DNA of 64,000 bases from Trifolium pratense (GCF_020283565.1 NC_060060.1:26474001-26538000), one strand, 5' to 3'; shown: positions 35,390 to 47,487, counted from the first letter of the stretch. The notes: a model not told the origin generated them from the letters alone. Made by a program: numbers and translations.

Positions 35390-36060
35390 AAAAATAAATA
35401 ACAATAAAGTAAGGGTTGAGTACCCCTTGTACTCCTTATAATTCATTTTTTGCTTATAAAAAAAAAAGATAAGAAAGTAAAGAGCAATAACTAAACTAGT
35501 GTGTCTGTGGTCACATGGGTGTGCAGTTAAGTGTTTCGAATCAATTAAGCTTCGTTAGGTTTACCCTTCGTTATTTCGTATCATTATCTTTAACGAGTTC
35601 AGTCTCTTATGAGTGCGTCCTAACCTTTAGAAGTTCAGAATTTAACAAGTTCTCTATGTCCGCTTGATTTCCTAATATCATTGCAGAATTTAACTATTGT
35701 GATTCTTAATCCTGCCCCCGTACCTTGAGATACTGAATTTAATGGTCTCATATTGGTAGATTGAAATGTCTTTTTGGTCTGGGCTATTAATTTTGTTGTC
35801 ACGGGATCAACTAATTTCCTTTAAGTTCATTCACTTAATGTGATCAATATTAAGAATGAATAATTAAAACAAGACAAATATAAAAAATAACTTAATAAAA
35901 ATTGAGCATAAATTTTATCGAACCATAAGATCTACTCAATAAGATCTTTGAATTCAACGGTTGGATTGAAGAAATATAATGCCGATATCGAGTTATTAAG
36001 CGAAAGAAGTCAATGGAGACTTACTCCTGGAGTCAAATGATCCCTCCTCAATTTTTTATA

Positions 36061-37022
36061 ATATTAATAAGAACAATATTTAAAAAATGAGTAATAAATA
36101 CATCTAAAAATTGAAAAATACTTGAATGGTCTCATAACAACACATCATTTAATTTGTGTGTGTCACTAAATTGTGAGTTTGTGACTAAATGTTGATAGAC
36201 AATGCAACTAAAAATTTGTAGATAATCTTACATTTAGGGACAATTTTTCATCTTCTAAAACATATTTGCAATATTAATTGACGATTATATTTAAAAATTA
36301 AATAAATAGATGCAATTTAGTTGAGATAGCACATATATTTTTCAAAAGATATTTTATAGCTTATATTGTTTTAAGGCTATCGAAAACCAATTATGATGAT
36401 TTCCATTAGTGAAACGGATTCTCTGCAGTCATTATTTGACTGCAGGTTAATCTGAACGATCCAATTTTATTTAAATATATTATTTATTTGATCAAAATCC
36501 AATTTAAATACTCTAAAGTAGTGACTGCATGACCGCAGCATGCTTTGACCGCATGAAATTGATATCATCCCATTAGAGCCGTCCAAAGCCTAGTGTCTCT
36601 TATTCTTCCTTATTTTTTTCTTTTGTTTTCTTTTCCAATCTATAGATCTTGTTCTTACATTTTTTTTTTAATGTTGTAACAATGGTTTAGTCGATTTATT
36701 ATTAATTTTTATTTATGCAGAGCTTTTTTTTTACCCTGCAATGACAAAGATTGTTAATACTATACATTGGGTCGTAAATCCGGTTCTGTTGAGGTTATTT
36801 CAGTTCCATACCCATGGTTCTTCATCCTGTTACTATTTTTTCAAAGAGTAATTGATATGATCCTTGACGAAACAATAAAATTATTTCCTACAAAAAAAAA
36901 AATTAAATAATTGATAGACCAACCAATTATATAATCCCTAACGGTCAAACATGGGATTTGGATTTGATGCTGTTGAAGTATCACACAGTTCCACAAAGTT
37001 GAGAAAATCTGAACCATTCAAG
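36061..37022. other. AT-rich intergenic DNA with a small palindromic repeat
   Basis: Near 36405-36560, gcagtcattatttgactgcagg and gtgactgcatgaccgcagca form a degenerate inverted repeat (MITE-like). Otherwise low-complexity AT-rich DNA; no gene seen. Confidence 0.4.
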
Positions 37023-37720
37023 TTATCCAATGTACCATATTGTTTCTCTCCTATATTTTTTAATTTTTAACGTGTAAACGACGTCGCACCAAACCATATC
37101 ACAAACATTTACTGCACAACGGCACGACAACATAACGCCAGAGCCGTAGCTCCACCCATCCTCTTCCTCACTCCACCGTCTTTGTTTCAGAAATTGAAAC
37201 ACTCCATTCTGTAATGCTTCATGCTTCATGTGTTGTTGGTAAAGAAATGAATGAAGATTGAGTTTGAGAGATTGTTACCAGATTTGCAAGAGTTGCAGCT
37301 TGAACTCAGATCTGTACCCGTCGGCAATAGAGGAAGACGATAGTGGTGGTGGCCGGTGATTGAGGAGGACGACGGTGATGGTTGACGGTGATGGAGGTGG
37401 TGACTGATGATGGTGACTGGTCTAGAGAGTGAGAGAGACACGAGGAACGACGGAGAGAGGGTGGTCGGCGAGTGAGGTTGGCCGGCGGAGAGAGGGTGAG
37501 TCGGAGAAGAGAAAGAGATTAGAAGAAAAAAAAACGAAAAAAAAATTGTATAGATGAAGATGAACAGTGTTGTTGTATCTGGTTCATTGGATTACTTTGA
37601 TGGTCTAGATTTAAGAAACTTTGTGAAACTGTGTGATATTCAACATCAGTAAATCCAAATCCGTCAAACATGCACACAAAATTCTTAGTAATCATCCCCA
37701 AACAATGCTTGGAACTTAGT
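37023..37720. other. Unassigned GC-richer segment, no convincing gene
   Basis: Between 37070 and 37500 the base composition rises and the plus strand becomes strongly purine-rich (GGTGATGG / GAGAGAG runs). Short ORFs on both strands are compositionally biased and match nothing I know. It could be a 5' leader or first exon of a lost gene, or repeat DNA. Confidence 0.35.
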
Positions 37721-37837
37721 TACTAGTAGAATATTGAAGCCACCTATACTATCCTTATACTTTTGATTCGATACGGAATTTGTAATCGATTCATTCAATT
37801 TAGGAATCATCAATCATCATTAAAATAATTTGGAACC

Positions 37838-37995
37838 ACCTAGGTTATGGATTCATTTATATTTATATATATAATATATGTGATGTGATGGGATGAAATT
37901 TACCGTTAGCAACAAAATTTTACACCACCTAGGTGATAGATTCATTTAATATTTTCCTATATTTATATGAGATGAAATTTACCGTTAAAAACAAA
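37838..37995. repeat. Imperfect tandem duplication (~80 bp unit)
   Basis: Each unit runs from caccacctaggt-at(a/g)gattcattta through an AT-rich middle to gatgaaatttaccgttag/aaaaacaaaa. Two adjacent copies. Confidence 0.6.
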
Positions 37996-38439
37996 AATTT
38001 ACTTTGGCGTATTGTGTATAAAAGTTTCTCACAGACATAATTAGCTAAATTTTTTTAGTTATCCATGTTATTGGTAATTATGATTAATCTTTATCAGAAA
38101 ATCTGTGGGGCACATAAGGTGAATTCTTCCTTTTCAATTAAATTTTTTTCATTAGCATGAGCTAAAAATTGTAACTCAAACCATATGCTTAATAGGACCA
38201 AGATGATGAAGTAATTTGTGTGTGTATATATATATATATATATATGTATATTTTGTTACAAAAGTAATTTGTATATAATAATACAAACAATATTATACAC
38301 TTAGAAAAGTTGTAAATATAATTTCACCCATTTGAATTTGGCTTATTTTAAAATTTATAAAAATAGTTTATGCAAATATGTAAATTTTTATGTATTTTTC
38401 TATTATTATAAGTTTAAAAATTCATAAATTTTTTTTGTT

Positions 38440-38600
38440 TTGTTTTCACCACCAGTTTAATCTGGTTCAGGGGTCAATTATGACATCAAATGGTTTCAGC
38501 CCCTCCCGATCGCAATTGCGGGGGATCGAACTACGTCCTCCCTACCAAACCAAGTTCAACGTCAATCACCACTGAACCAACTAACGATTGGTTCATAAAT
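38440..38600 (-). mobile_element. tRNA-derived SINE, copy A
   Basis: On the minus strand, tggttcagtggtgattgacg is an A-box-like and agttcgatccccc a B-box-like element of the internal Pol III promoter, about 50 bp apart, followed by a body ending aaccagattaaactggtggt. Matches the layout of plant tRNA-related SINEs. Confidence 0.7.
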
Positions 38601-38689
38601 TTTTATTTATTTGCATAGGTTATTTCGAATAAGCTTAAAAATAAGTCAATCCAAACAAACATTATTATACAATTATTATATAAATCATA

Positions 38690-39310
38690 TTTAGCGCGTT
38701 AATTAGAGAGTTTAGTTACTAATATGTATGAGTAGAACTTACAAACAAAGAAAAAAGAGAGGAGATTGCATCCAAGGTTTGAAAGCAAAACCCCAAAGCT
38801 TCCCAATGGTAGAAAACCACTCATTAAGCCTCTCCCTAGTGTAATTTGTGCTCTTGCACAAAATTGAATGAGAATTGAAATGAGATTGTTTGAGCCTTTA
38901 TAGGTGAGGAAAAACATTTCCTCGTTGAGCGAGCACCCATTTGCTCAATGAACATAGATTTCTTCAAGGGAGGGAAAAGAAAGCTCATAAACAACTTGTC
39001 AACTTGTGTTTTTGTCATCCTTGCTCGTCGGGCGAATGACCATTGATTTCTAGGCCTATATTCACTTCTTGGTTTACTGGAGCGAAGTGTTGACAAATAT
39101 GACTAGGTTTTTTTACCTTATTCGCTTAAGGGTCACTGTAGCGAAGTCTAGACAAGCAGGGATGTGTATCTTCTGACTTGGTCCGCTCCTAGTTCGCTTT
39201 AGGCGAGGCCTCAGGAGAGAAAACAAGGCAAGTTCGCTCCCATTCTCGCGGAATGAAGTTCCTTTAACTAGATTTTCTTGTTCTTTTTTCTGCAACTCCT
39301 TCCAGCTCCA
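38690..39310. mobile_element. LTR-like fragment with repeated 'cgctc/gagcgaa' motifs
   Basis: Repeated ttcgctta, agcgaag, gttcgctttaggcgag, gttcgctcccattctcgcg and gagcgagcaccc strings over 400 bp. This texture is seen in LTRs of some legume retrotransposons. No coding; boundaries unknown. Confidence 0.4.
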
Positions 39311-39784
39311 TGATTACATATATGAAAATAAGGAAATTTTGGTAGAAATGCATAGAAATTACTGATTTAACATTTCAAACCAATATTTACATTTAGTTGG
39401 GGTTTTCTAATGAGTTACTTGCAAAAATGTATGCGTAAATTAATTCTCATTTTACATTATTTATTAGTGAGTTCGGTTAGGCTCCCCATGTTCAGAACTA
39501 GTTGAGTATTGAAATTTAGTTTAGAATAACATGTAAGTAGAATAACATGTAAGTAGTTCGGTTATGTAGCTTATAACAGAGAATAGATATATGGATTATG
39601 GTTTAATAAAAAAAGTTAATGTAAGAGTTAAAGCTAATTAATGAACTAAAAACTTTCCCCGTTGTTCATATTATTAGTTAGTGTCCTTGCATGTGATGTG
39701 TTGGTATGATTCACGAGGATTTGAACTAAAATTGGCAAGAATTTAATGAAAATCATGTTTTTTGTGTATTCTTAAAATTCAGGG

Positions 39785-39980
39785 CATGAACAAGTGTTAA
39801 AAGAGTTTATGCACCAGTGCGAAAAGGTCTTTGGTGTTGTATGTTTACAAATTGTGTTTTTAGACCAGTGCATTATTTAATGAACCAATGCAAAAAGCCC
39901 TAGAAGCATTTTTCTAAAGTTGTTTAATTATGAAGGTGCAAAAGACCTTGAACTAGTGCAAATCAGTTCATGTTTGCAAG
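39785..39980. repeat. Degenerate 'accagtgca' motif cluster, locus 2
   Basis: tatgcaccagtgcgaaaagg, agaccagtgcatta, gaaccaatgcaaaaagccct, gaaggtgcaaaagacc and gaactagtgcaaatcag recur within 190 bp, parallel to the 9960-10170 cluster. Confidence 0.5.
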
Positions 39981-40030
39981 ATCTCTTATATTAAGAATAG
40001 ATCTGTTTGCAAACATGAAGTGTTGAATAG

Positions 40031-40618
40031 GGCAGATTTTAGGGTGGGAGACCTTAATAGGTCTCTCACCAATGCATCATATCTTTTATTCATTAGATGA
40101 AATGGATTGAATGAGATGTATGATAGTATTATAGAATTTCCGAAAAAAGTTACCGATATTTTTTTGGGAAAAGAATTTCAATTTTTTTTTGGAAAAAAAT
40201 TCTCAATTTTTCTGGAAAAAAGTTTTCGATTTTATTTTGGGAAAAAAAGTTCATGGTTTTTGGGGGAAAATTTTTCGATTTTAAATAAAAACAATTCCGG
40301 AGTTTTTTCTGGAAAAAAATTTCGGATATTTTCCGGAAACTTTTTTTTATCTTTTTTTCTGGGAAAAGTTCCGGATATTCGGGAAAATTTTTTTTTTGAA
40401 AAAAAGTTCTCGATTTTTTCAGGAAAAATTAATTTAAATTTGGACCCCGAAGAATTTGGACATAAAATTTGGTTGCGATAATCAACCAATATTGCTGATA
40501 CAAAATAAAGTGAAAATTATATAATATTGACAGTACACCATAATATCATGTGTCTCATTCAATCCATTTCATCCAATCCATAAAAGATATGTTGCATTGG
40601 TCCCACCTAGAATCGGCC
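40031..40618. mobile_element. TIR element filled with an AT-rich minisatellite
   Basis: Left end GGCAGATTTTAGGGTGGGA and right end (reverse complement) GGCCGATTCTAGGTGGGA. The pairing continues for about 100 bp (gcatcatatcttttattcat, gaaatggattgaatgagat). TTGAATAG is duplicated at 40023-40030 and 40620-40627 (9-bp duplication with one mismatch if extended). The interior 40135-40440 is a chain of degenerate ~25-35-bp units ggaaaaaagtt-cgatttttt. Mutator-like by duplication length (inference). Confidence 0.8.
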
Positions 40619-40676
40619 TTTGAATAGACCTGTTTGCAAATAAGACCGAAAGCATATTAATAATAGACGGAAAGTA

Positions 40677-41058
40677 GGCTAATACTACGGTGAACCACCT
40701 TCACAAGTGGTCCACCGTGGACAAGTGATCTACCGAATATGAATTTTACAAAATTCACTGTTGGATTGAAAGTTTATATCGTATAGATCATCCATAAATT
40801 TTATAAATTTTTTTTAAAATCATTTGATATGTTATTGAGACCCATCAAGATTTACGTTATTTAATAAAACGTTAATCTTGATGTGTCTCAATAACATATC
40901 AAATGATTTTCAATTTTTCTAAATTTTTCTATGGGTGATCTATATGATCTAAACTTTCAATCTAACGGTGAATTTTGTAAAATTCGTATTCGTTATAATG
41001 TTAATCGTGCTAGTCCACCATGGACCATTTGATAAAGTGGTCCGATTTAGAATTTACC
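40677..41058. mobile_element. Foldback MITE, 382 bp, 9-bp target duplication
   Basis: The whole element is a long palindrome: gaattttacaaaattcactg / ggtgaattttgtaaaattcg, aaatcatttgatatgttatt / aataacatatcaaatgattt, gtggtccaccgtggac / gtccaccatggacca. The centre is near 40862. CGGAAAGTA is duplicated at 40668-40676 and 41059-41067. Relatives at 33865-34075 and 59690-59830. Confidence 0.85.
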
Positions 41059-41246
41059 CGGAAAGTATATTAGACGCGGGGCCCATGAAAACGAAACTAT
41101 TTTTCCTCTCTGACAAGCAACGAGGGCCAAACAATGGAAGCTCAATTTTTAAGGAACTTTTCATCCTCTATGTTTTTCATGCATCCACTTTCTCTTGAAA
41201 CAAACAATGTGTTAGTTGAAACCCCTATAAAATCCCAAATAGATTA

Positions 41247-41781
41247 AGTGTGTGTTTGGTTTGGTGGCGAAGAGAATTGAGTTTGACAGAATTGAGTTTG
41301 AAAAAATTGATTTTGGTTAAAAGTGAGTTTGACATAATTGATTTATGTTTGGATACATTTAGTAAAAGTGATTTTCACCAATTTATATTGTTTGGATAGT
41401 TTAGATCAAAATTGCTTTTAAGGTGGCTAATTACCAAAATGGGTTTTTAATTTAACTAACAATCAAACACTTATCAAAAAAAAAAAAAAACTAACAATCA
41501 AACAACAGTAAAATTAAAAACCAGATTTAAAAAATGATAAACAAATAATTGAAAAATTATAAACAGTAAAATGCATATTATATTTAGAAACTATTTTCTG
41601 TAAAACTGTATTATCAACCTACAATTTAATAAAATATATAATACTGTAGCAAATAATTGAAAAATAATATAACCATGATTTTGTGTGAGTAGAAAACAAA
41701 TAATATATCCTTCAAAAAAAAAAGAAAACAAATAATATAGGCGGGCAGGTAAGTATAAGAAATAGTTCATTATAATAATAA

Positions 41782-41821
<40 letters not shown>

Positions 41822-42098
41822 TAAGCATGGTTCCGCCGAGGAAAAAAAAATATAGAAGCAATTTTTTTGGAATTTAGTTGTTATGTATTGTCGGTGTAAA
41901 TTTTTTTTACTCATGTATACAATGATGTATTACTACATCATTTAATGAACGTGACACATCATGTGTTTTTTAAAACAATACATGATGTGTTATAAACTAA
42001 AAAATAATACATGATGTGTTGCTATATTATTGGACGTATGTGTAAAATAACTTTACACTTTTTTGAGTGTATATAAATTAAATTTATTTTATTATCAG

Positions 42099-42136
<38 letters not shown>

Positions 42137-42436
42137 GAACAAATGAACAACAGTGGAAAAAGACACGGTTACAAGCATAAGAAATAAAACAAAGCATTAT
42201 ATAAACAAGGGTATAATAGACATACAAGGATATTATACAAAATAAATTTTCAAAAAAATAGTAGAATTGATTTTGTTGACGCAGAAGCTACAAATACAAG
42301 CTTCTTCCAGAATCAAGTTTGGGCACTAGAATCAAGTTGCCTTTTATGTAGCCAAACATAATTATTATCATAGAATTGCTTTTGTTTGCCATGAACGTGC
42401 GTTTAGGTGCACTCACCGTGCAACCAAACAGGTACT
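41247..42436. mobile_element. Possible Harbinger-like non-autonomous element
   Basis: Left end gtgtgtgtttggtttggtgg and right end gtgcaaccaaacaggtac are weakly inverted, each flanked by TAA (TTA/TAA is the usual 3-bp duplication). The interior has repeated 'agaattgagtttgaca' strings, a (TAA)n tract at about 41775-41822, a duplicated tacatgatgtgtt motif and a (TA)n tract at about 42102-42134. No transposase. Confidence 0.45.
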
Positions 42437-42639
42437 AAATATGACCCAAAAGATAAATATATTCACAAATCTATGATTTATCCATATATTGTTCAACTAT
42501 TATATTTATATGTATCAAAATTATAAATACATTCACAAACATATTTTTATTTTCAAATATATTTTTATCTTAATATAAAATAAATTTTACCTTTTAGATT
42601 TATTAAAAATTTAATGTATCTAGCTACTTAAAAATAGCG

Positions 42640-43190
42640 AACCGTAGTTTTCAATTCTCTCTACACTTGTAGTCTTTTTTTTTTCTTTGTTCATCTTAGT
42701 GAGGTGGTTTTAGGTCATTTTTGGCCTAGAATCACCCCCTCTACATCTTTTTTTTCTCTCTTTCTTTTATATAAATAAGTGATTTTTCACATATATCGCT
42801 TTTTCTTTTTTGTTTTTTCGTGTTGTCGCCGTCTAAGTGTGGCGTTGTGTTGGTCGTCGTCTTGTGCGACATTATTTGATTTTCAGTATTATTGCAGCGT
42901 TCGCTTATTCTTATTCAAATATCAACTTCAGTTAATTGCAGATTCAATCAATGGTTTGGATATCAACGTTGCAGATCTGGAAGCATGAATAGTCCGGTGA
43001 CTTTAATTTTATCATTTTATTTGTAATAGGCAATTTGCCGTTGTATGCTATTAACTTGGATGTCAAGAGTTTGTTCGCAAATTCACCATTTTACCTTTTT
43101 AGCGATGTTGAATAATATGTGATTGTATTTGATGTATTTTATCAATTTAAATAAATGAATATAATTTTATTTTTGAAAAAAAAATCTAAT
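42640..43190 (+). mobile_element. Poly(A)-ended retroposon-like family, copy 1
   Basis: Colinear with the reverse complement of 54050-54625: ggtggttttaggtcattttt, ggcctagaatcacccc, gattcaatcaatggtttgga, atcaacgttgcagatctgga, gcatgaatagtccggtgact, tagcgatgttgaa. Ends aataaatgaatataatttta followed by an A-run. No long ORF. A 3' piece also lies at 18930-19100. Looks like a processed non-coding or pseudogene-type retroposon; class undecided. Confidence 0.65.
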
Positions 43191-43452
43191 ATTATCTAAT
43201 TTATAAAATGGACTAAATATATTAAATTTTCATTAAATTTAATAACTGAAATATCTCTTATATTAAGAAACGGAGTGAAATGGACTACATTTAAGGGAGG
43301 GGGCAAAAGATTCCAACAATTTCCAAAGTTACTTTAAGTTTGTGTTTTGAGTGTATAGTGGAGAGGTGGAAAAAAAGTGGATCTAAGAGCTGAGTTGTCG
43401 GCAGCCATATTTCAGTGTACAAACCAACTAACCCACTTCAGTAGTACTTGAT

Positions 43453-45715
43453 ATGGACACTGTATTTCCCTCACTACTCTCTTTGCTATTTCTAGCAAGA
43501 ATTTCAGGTTTTGCGGTAGCATTTCTTGTTCTCTTTTGGGCTCTCTCTTTCAAATCTAGCTTCCTCACACTTCCTTCCCTTCCCCAACAAGATCTCAACT
43601 ATGCAGTAAGTAAATATCTCTCTTTCTTTTTTTCTGCATTTCTTGTTATTTACTACATCAAGTAAATGCTAGATAGTGGGGACAATTTTTTATTATTGTT
43701 GTATATAATAAATAAATTATATGATGCATTTTATTTTAATTACAGGTTCTCCATCCTGTGCTGATGGTAATTGGATTTATCCTCTTAAGTGGAGAAGGTA
43801 GCAATCCAGAAATTTTATCAGCTCTTGTCATTTATTTTTATATTTATTCAATAATTAATGTATCTGATTTATATTATCGATCAGATACATCAGTTATTCA
43901 ATAAATCTAAAAAAATGAATTGTCTCTTTTTAATTATTATTTTAATGAATGAATGTTGTGTTGTGTTGTGCAGCAATTTTGGTACATAGATGGTTACCAG
44001 GGTCAAGGGGATTGAAGAAATCGGTGCATTTATGTCTACAAGGGGTGGCTTTAGCTTCAGGGATTTTTGGGATTTGGACAAAATTCAAAGGAGAAGATGG
44101 GATTGTGGCAAATTTCTACAGCCTGCATTCATGGATGGGTTTGATTTGTATATCCCTCTTTGGTGCCCAGGTATTCTTTTCATGATCTCCATTGTTTGAT
44201 ATCATTCATGCATATCTCCACACGCATTAATCAGGAAATGTATTTTGATCAATAATTTGTAAGAGACATTATTAGAAAATCGGAAACCTTAAATTTTCTA
44301 TTTTTTAACATTTAAAATATATGAGTTTAGCCACGGTATATCTGTGCACATAAAATTATTACATTATTTCTTTTAAAGTTACAACTTTGGTAGCCACTAT
44401 AACACTTCTATAGTGGTTTTTTTATGTGTAGTTCAGCTGATGTCATGAAAAAATTACAATTTTTGTCATCATTTAAAAAGGTGACAAAAATCCTTAAAGT
44501 TTTAGTTGAAGAAACAAACTTTATTTAGTAATTGATTTTTGCTAATGAATTAGCATCATATAAATTTCAGATCAAACAAATGTTTGTCATGGACATAACG
44601 TGCTAGGAGTAATAACGTGCAAGCAGGGTACTGATAAATTTTGTTTCCTCTTTTGATATATATTATTATAAAATATTAATTATAAATAGTATTGATAAAA
44701 TATAGGTGGCCTGTCAGTACACAAATGCACTTCTGTAAAATCTTGGCCTACTTGACTAATAATTAGTTTTGTTTTCTCGTTCTGCACGATGTTCGATAGT
44801 TTTGAATTTATTGCAAAAATTGATTAAATTATGCATATTATTAAGAAAAATAATTGACTACTTTTAGTTTATGTATTGTCAATAAAATATGTTACTAAAT
44901 CCTCCATGACTATTGTTGTTCATTAAACATACAAGTTGAGAGATTCTATGGAGATTCTAAGAGCAACTCTGCGATAGTTGTTTGACTCGGTCCGTCGGAG
45001 TGGAATAACGAAATAGAGTAATTAGTTTTTTATTAGTTTGTTGATTGGAGTCTGCCACCGTGGCACTTTCTACAGTGGCAGACTTCAATCAACAAACCAA
45101 GAAAAAATTTGATTATTTCGTTACTCCACTCTGGCGGGCAGCGTCAAACACAAATTAATATAGTTAGTCACTTATCGGATGGAATGGAGTTATTTGAAGA
45201 AAACATAATGCATACCATTGTAAACTTACACACAAATAGGAGTTGAAGTTCGAATTTTGATTGCAGTGTTCAACCAAAAAAATTTAGCGTTTTTTTATCA
45301 GTTGAGTTATAATTCATGGATAAACAAATCACATTTATTTAGTATATACATATTTATTTTCATTATTTTTAACAGTTTGTGTATATTGCAGTGGCTAATA
45401 GGGTTCATGAACTTTTGGCACCGAGGAGAAATGCGAACAGTGAGGATAAGGATCTTGCCATGGCATGTATTTGTTGGCCTATACACTTATGCATTGGCAG
45501 TAGCAACAGCAGAAACTGGATTACTAGAGAAGTTAACATTCTTGCAAACACAGAGAAATGTATCCAAGCACAGCATTGAGTCAATGGTTGTAAATAGTTT
45601 AGGCATTGCTCTTGCACTCCTTAGTGGCTTTGTTATTTTGGCTGCTGTTTCACCTAAGTATCAAATGCTTAATACCACACTTTTCTACTCAGATACTAGG
45701 TGTTTGTCATCTTAA
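43453..45715 (+). CDS. Cytochrome b561 (ascorbate-dependent transmembrane electron carrier)
   Basis: Di-haem membrane protein that moves electrons from ascorbate across a membrane (tonoplast or plasma membrane) to monodehydroascorbate or Fe(III). Exons 43453-43605, 43746-43797, 43974-44170, 45392-45715, in frame, 241 aa (family 220-260). Visible: first TM in ISGFAVAFLVLFWALSF; haem-ligand histidines His54 (VLHPVLMVIGF), His87 (KKSVHLCLQ), His120 (FYSLHSWMG) and His159 (LPWHVFVG), all four conserved positions present; GFILLSGE and ATAETGLLEKLTFLQ typical of plant CYB561. Six membrane segments expected. The 1.2-kb third intron holds a MITE. Gene looks intact; the exact isoform and membrane cannot be told from sequence alone. 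Confidence 0.95.
44970..45150. mobile_element. Hairpin MITE in cytochrome b561 intron 3
   Basis: Left gttgtttgactcggtccg, ggagtggaataacgaaatag and gtttgttgattggagtctgc; right gcagacttcaatcaacaaac, atttcgttactccactctgg and cgtcaaacac. Pairs along nearly its full length around a ttctaca loop (about 45070). Target duplication not resolved. Confidence 0.7.
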
Positions 45716-47260
45716 TCAAACACATTTCACAATTGTTCATGCTTTAGTAATAATATATGTTCTAAGGTTATCTATGTGACATGCCTAGTCAACAATGGTG
45801 CTAGAGTTTAGTACATTAGGTATGTAGAACGTGATATTTGACTTTACGACCATAGATGTATATATAGAAGAGTCTGATGGGAGTAATGGGCGAGATAGTT
45901 TAGAGAGTATGGAGAGAATTATGGGAAAGTTGAGATAATGAGGAGGAACTAGTCTCATGTGTTTCTATTATCTTGGAGCTATTAGCCGGTGTGACTTAGT
46001 TCATCCTCATCCGGTGGGATGATTAACTAAACATGAGATATTAGTTCCCTTAGCATATTGGGCCTTTTGGCCTATGGGACGGGAGCCCAAATAGAAATTG
46101 GGAGGTCGCCGAGTCCAATATATAACACCTAAATATAGGGATGAATATCACGGCCATAACCAAATATCATAATCGGTTTGGTTTTCACAAAAACAGTTAT
46201 AAAACCGGTTATGTCCATAACCACTTTTATAACCGGTTTTTACTTTTAAAAACCGGTTTTTGATTTAATAACTGTTTTTTTTTCTTTTCAAAATTGGTTT
46301 TTGAGTAAAAAATTCAGTTTTCAAAAAACAATTCCCGATTATTTCTGGAAAAGTTTCAATTTCAGATAAAAACCAATTCCGGAGTTTTTTTTTCAGAAAA
46401 AAAGTTTCCAATATTTTTTCTGGAAACAATATTTGATTTTTAATTCGAAAAAAAGTTCCCGGATTTTTTTTATTTCAGATAAAAACAATTCCGAGTTTTT
46501 ACCGGAATAAAAGTTTTCGATCTTTTTTCGGGAATTTTTTTTTGGAAAAAAGTTCCTGATTTTTCATAGTCTGTTCTTGGACCAAACGGTGCTGCTGTGA
46601 ACTTGTGAACACGCACATCACATGACCAGCGTTTGGCAATCCTCCAACCTGGGAAACCAATTATTCGATGAATGAACAATAAACACAAACAACCCTTTCT
46701 TTTTACCGACACAAATGATATACAGAGGAGCTCGCCAAAAAGGAAAAGGGCAAATCTGACCATGGGTCTTAGGGGAGACATACTACCGCCTTCGAATGGT
46801 ACCAGTAATCGTCGACAGAGCAAGTCAGTAGTGCCAGAAAATGATCGTAGTAGTTCGAGACACAGATATGCAGCCAACGAAGTATAAATTTTAACAGAGC
46901 TAGTCAATAGTGCCAGAAGAGTATAAATTTTGACACTTATTAAGGAAACTATTTTGCCAATACTCATCATTTCCGTTGTGAATCACACTAGCTATTGTTT
47001 TTTTTATAAACATCACACCATCTTTATTTATATTTATTAATAATTTTTTAAAAAATAAATTGATTTCAATATGTTATTAAATTTATAAATTAGTTTTATT
47101 TATTAGGCAAAATTACATCTTTATCCTTTAGGTAAATTGCTTATAAAAAAAGAAAGTATTTTGTTAGCATGTAAAAAAGAAATGTTGGGCTGAAAATACG
47201 GCCCACAATAGACAGCGTAATATTGACGCAAGTTAAAAAAGATCCGTTGCGCCCTAATCC
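45716..47260. other. Intergenic region with LTR-like and minisatellite DNA
   Basis: 45990-46130 (ccggtgggatgattaactaa, cttttggcctatgggacggg, aggtcgccgagtccaatata) has retroelement texture. 46140-46260 has ataaccggtt repeats starting tagggatgaatatcacggcc (hAT-type terminus). 46290-46565 holds the second locus of the ggaaaaaagttcc minisatellite. 46565-46930 is unassigned. No gene seen. Confidence 0.5.
46290..46565. repeat. AT-rich ggaaaaaagttccnga minisatellite, locus 2
   Basis: Degenerate units such as tctggaaaagtttc, agataaaaaccaattccgga, gaaaaaaagttcccggattt and aaacaattccgag. Shares aaacaattccg-gagtttttt with the interior of the 40031-40618 element, so the two loci have a common origin. 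Confidence 0.65.
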
Positions 47261-47263
47261 GCG

Positions 47264-47487
47264 AATATATATATAGATAGATAGTGAACATTACTTTCTA
47301 TTTCTATTCTCTCTCATAGATTGAATATCAAAGCTCTGAGTTTCTATTTCTATTCTCTCAATAGATTGATTCATTCATTCGCTGTTTCGATAATCAAAGC
47401 TGATCTCACTTTATTTTGCGCTATTCTCTCATAGATTCATTCATTTCGCTCGCTGTTTCTTTTGTTGATTGATTTCGCCCTAATCAA

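Larger units (their letters stand above)
34185..36060. mobile_element. Degraded Ty3/gypsy non-coding remnant, host for a nested element
   Basis: The left part has gcaagtgcacagaatcgcaa, ccaagtaataaactgataag and cgttctccacaggaattgtg, a string series common next to LTRs of plant Tat/Athila-type gypsy elements (known pattern). The sequence resumes after 35397 with similar-texture DNA to about 36050 (gtttcgaatcaattaagctt, gtccgcttgatttcctaata, cacgggatcaactaatttcc). No pol coding seen. Interrupted by the TIR element at 34364-35389. Confidence 0.5.

Noticed and set aside
40107..40481. 124-aa ORF with repeated FGKKFSIF units
   Set aside because: Translation of the AT-rich minisatellite inside a TIR element; no start context or homology, and units degenerate at random positions.
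41591..41914. Poly-Tyr ORF on the minus strand (also at 60052-60303)
   Set aside because: Readings of (TAA)n microsatellites, not proteins.
46470..46970. 166-aa minus-strand ORF
   Set aside because: Runs into the AT-rich minisatellite, has no recognisable domain and no promoter or splice context.
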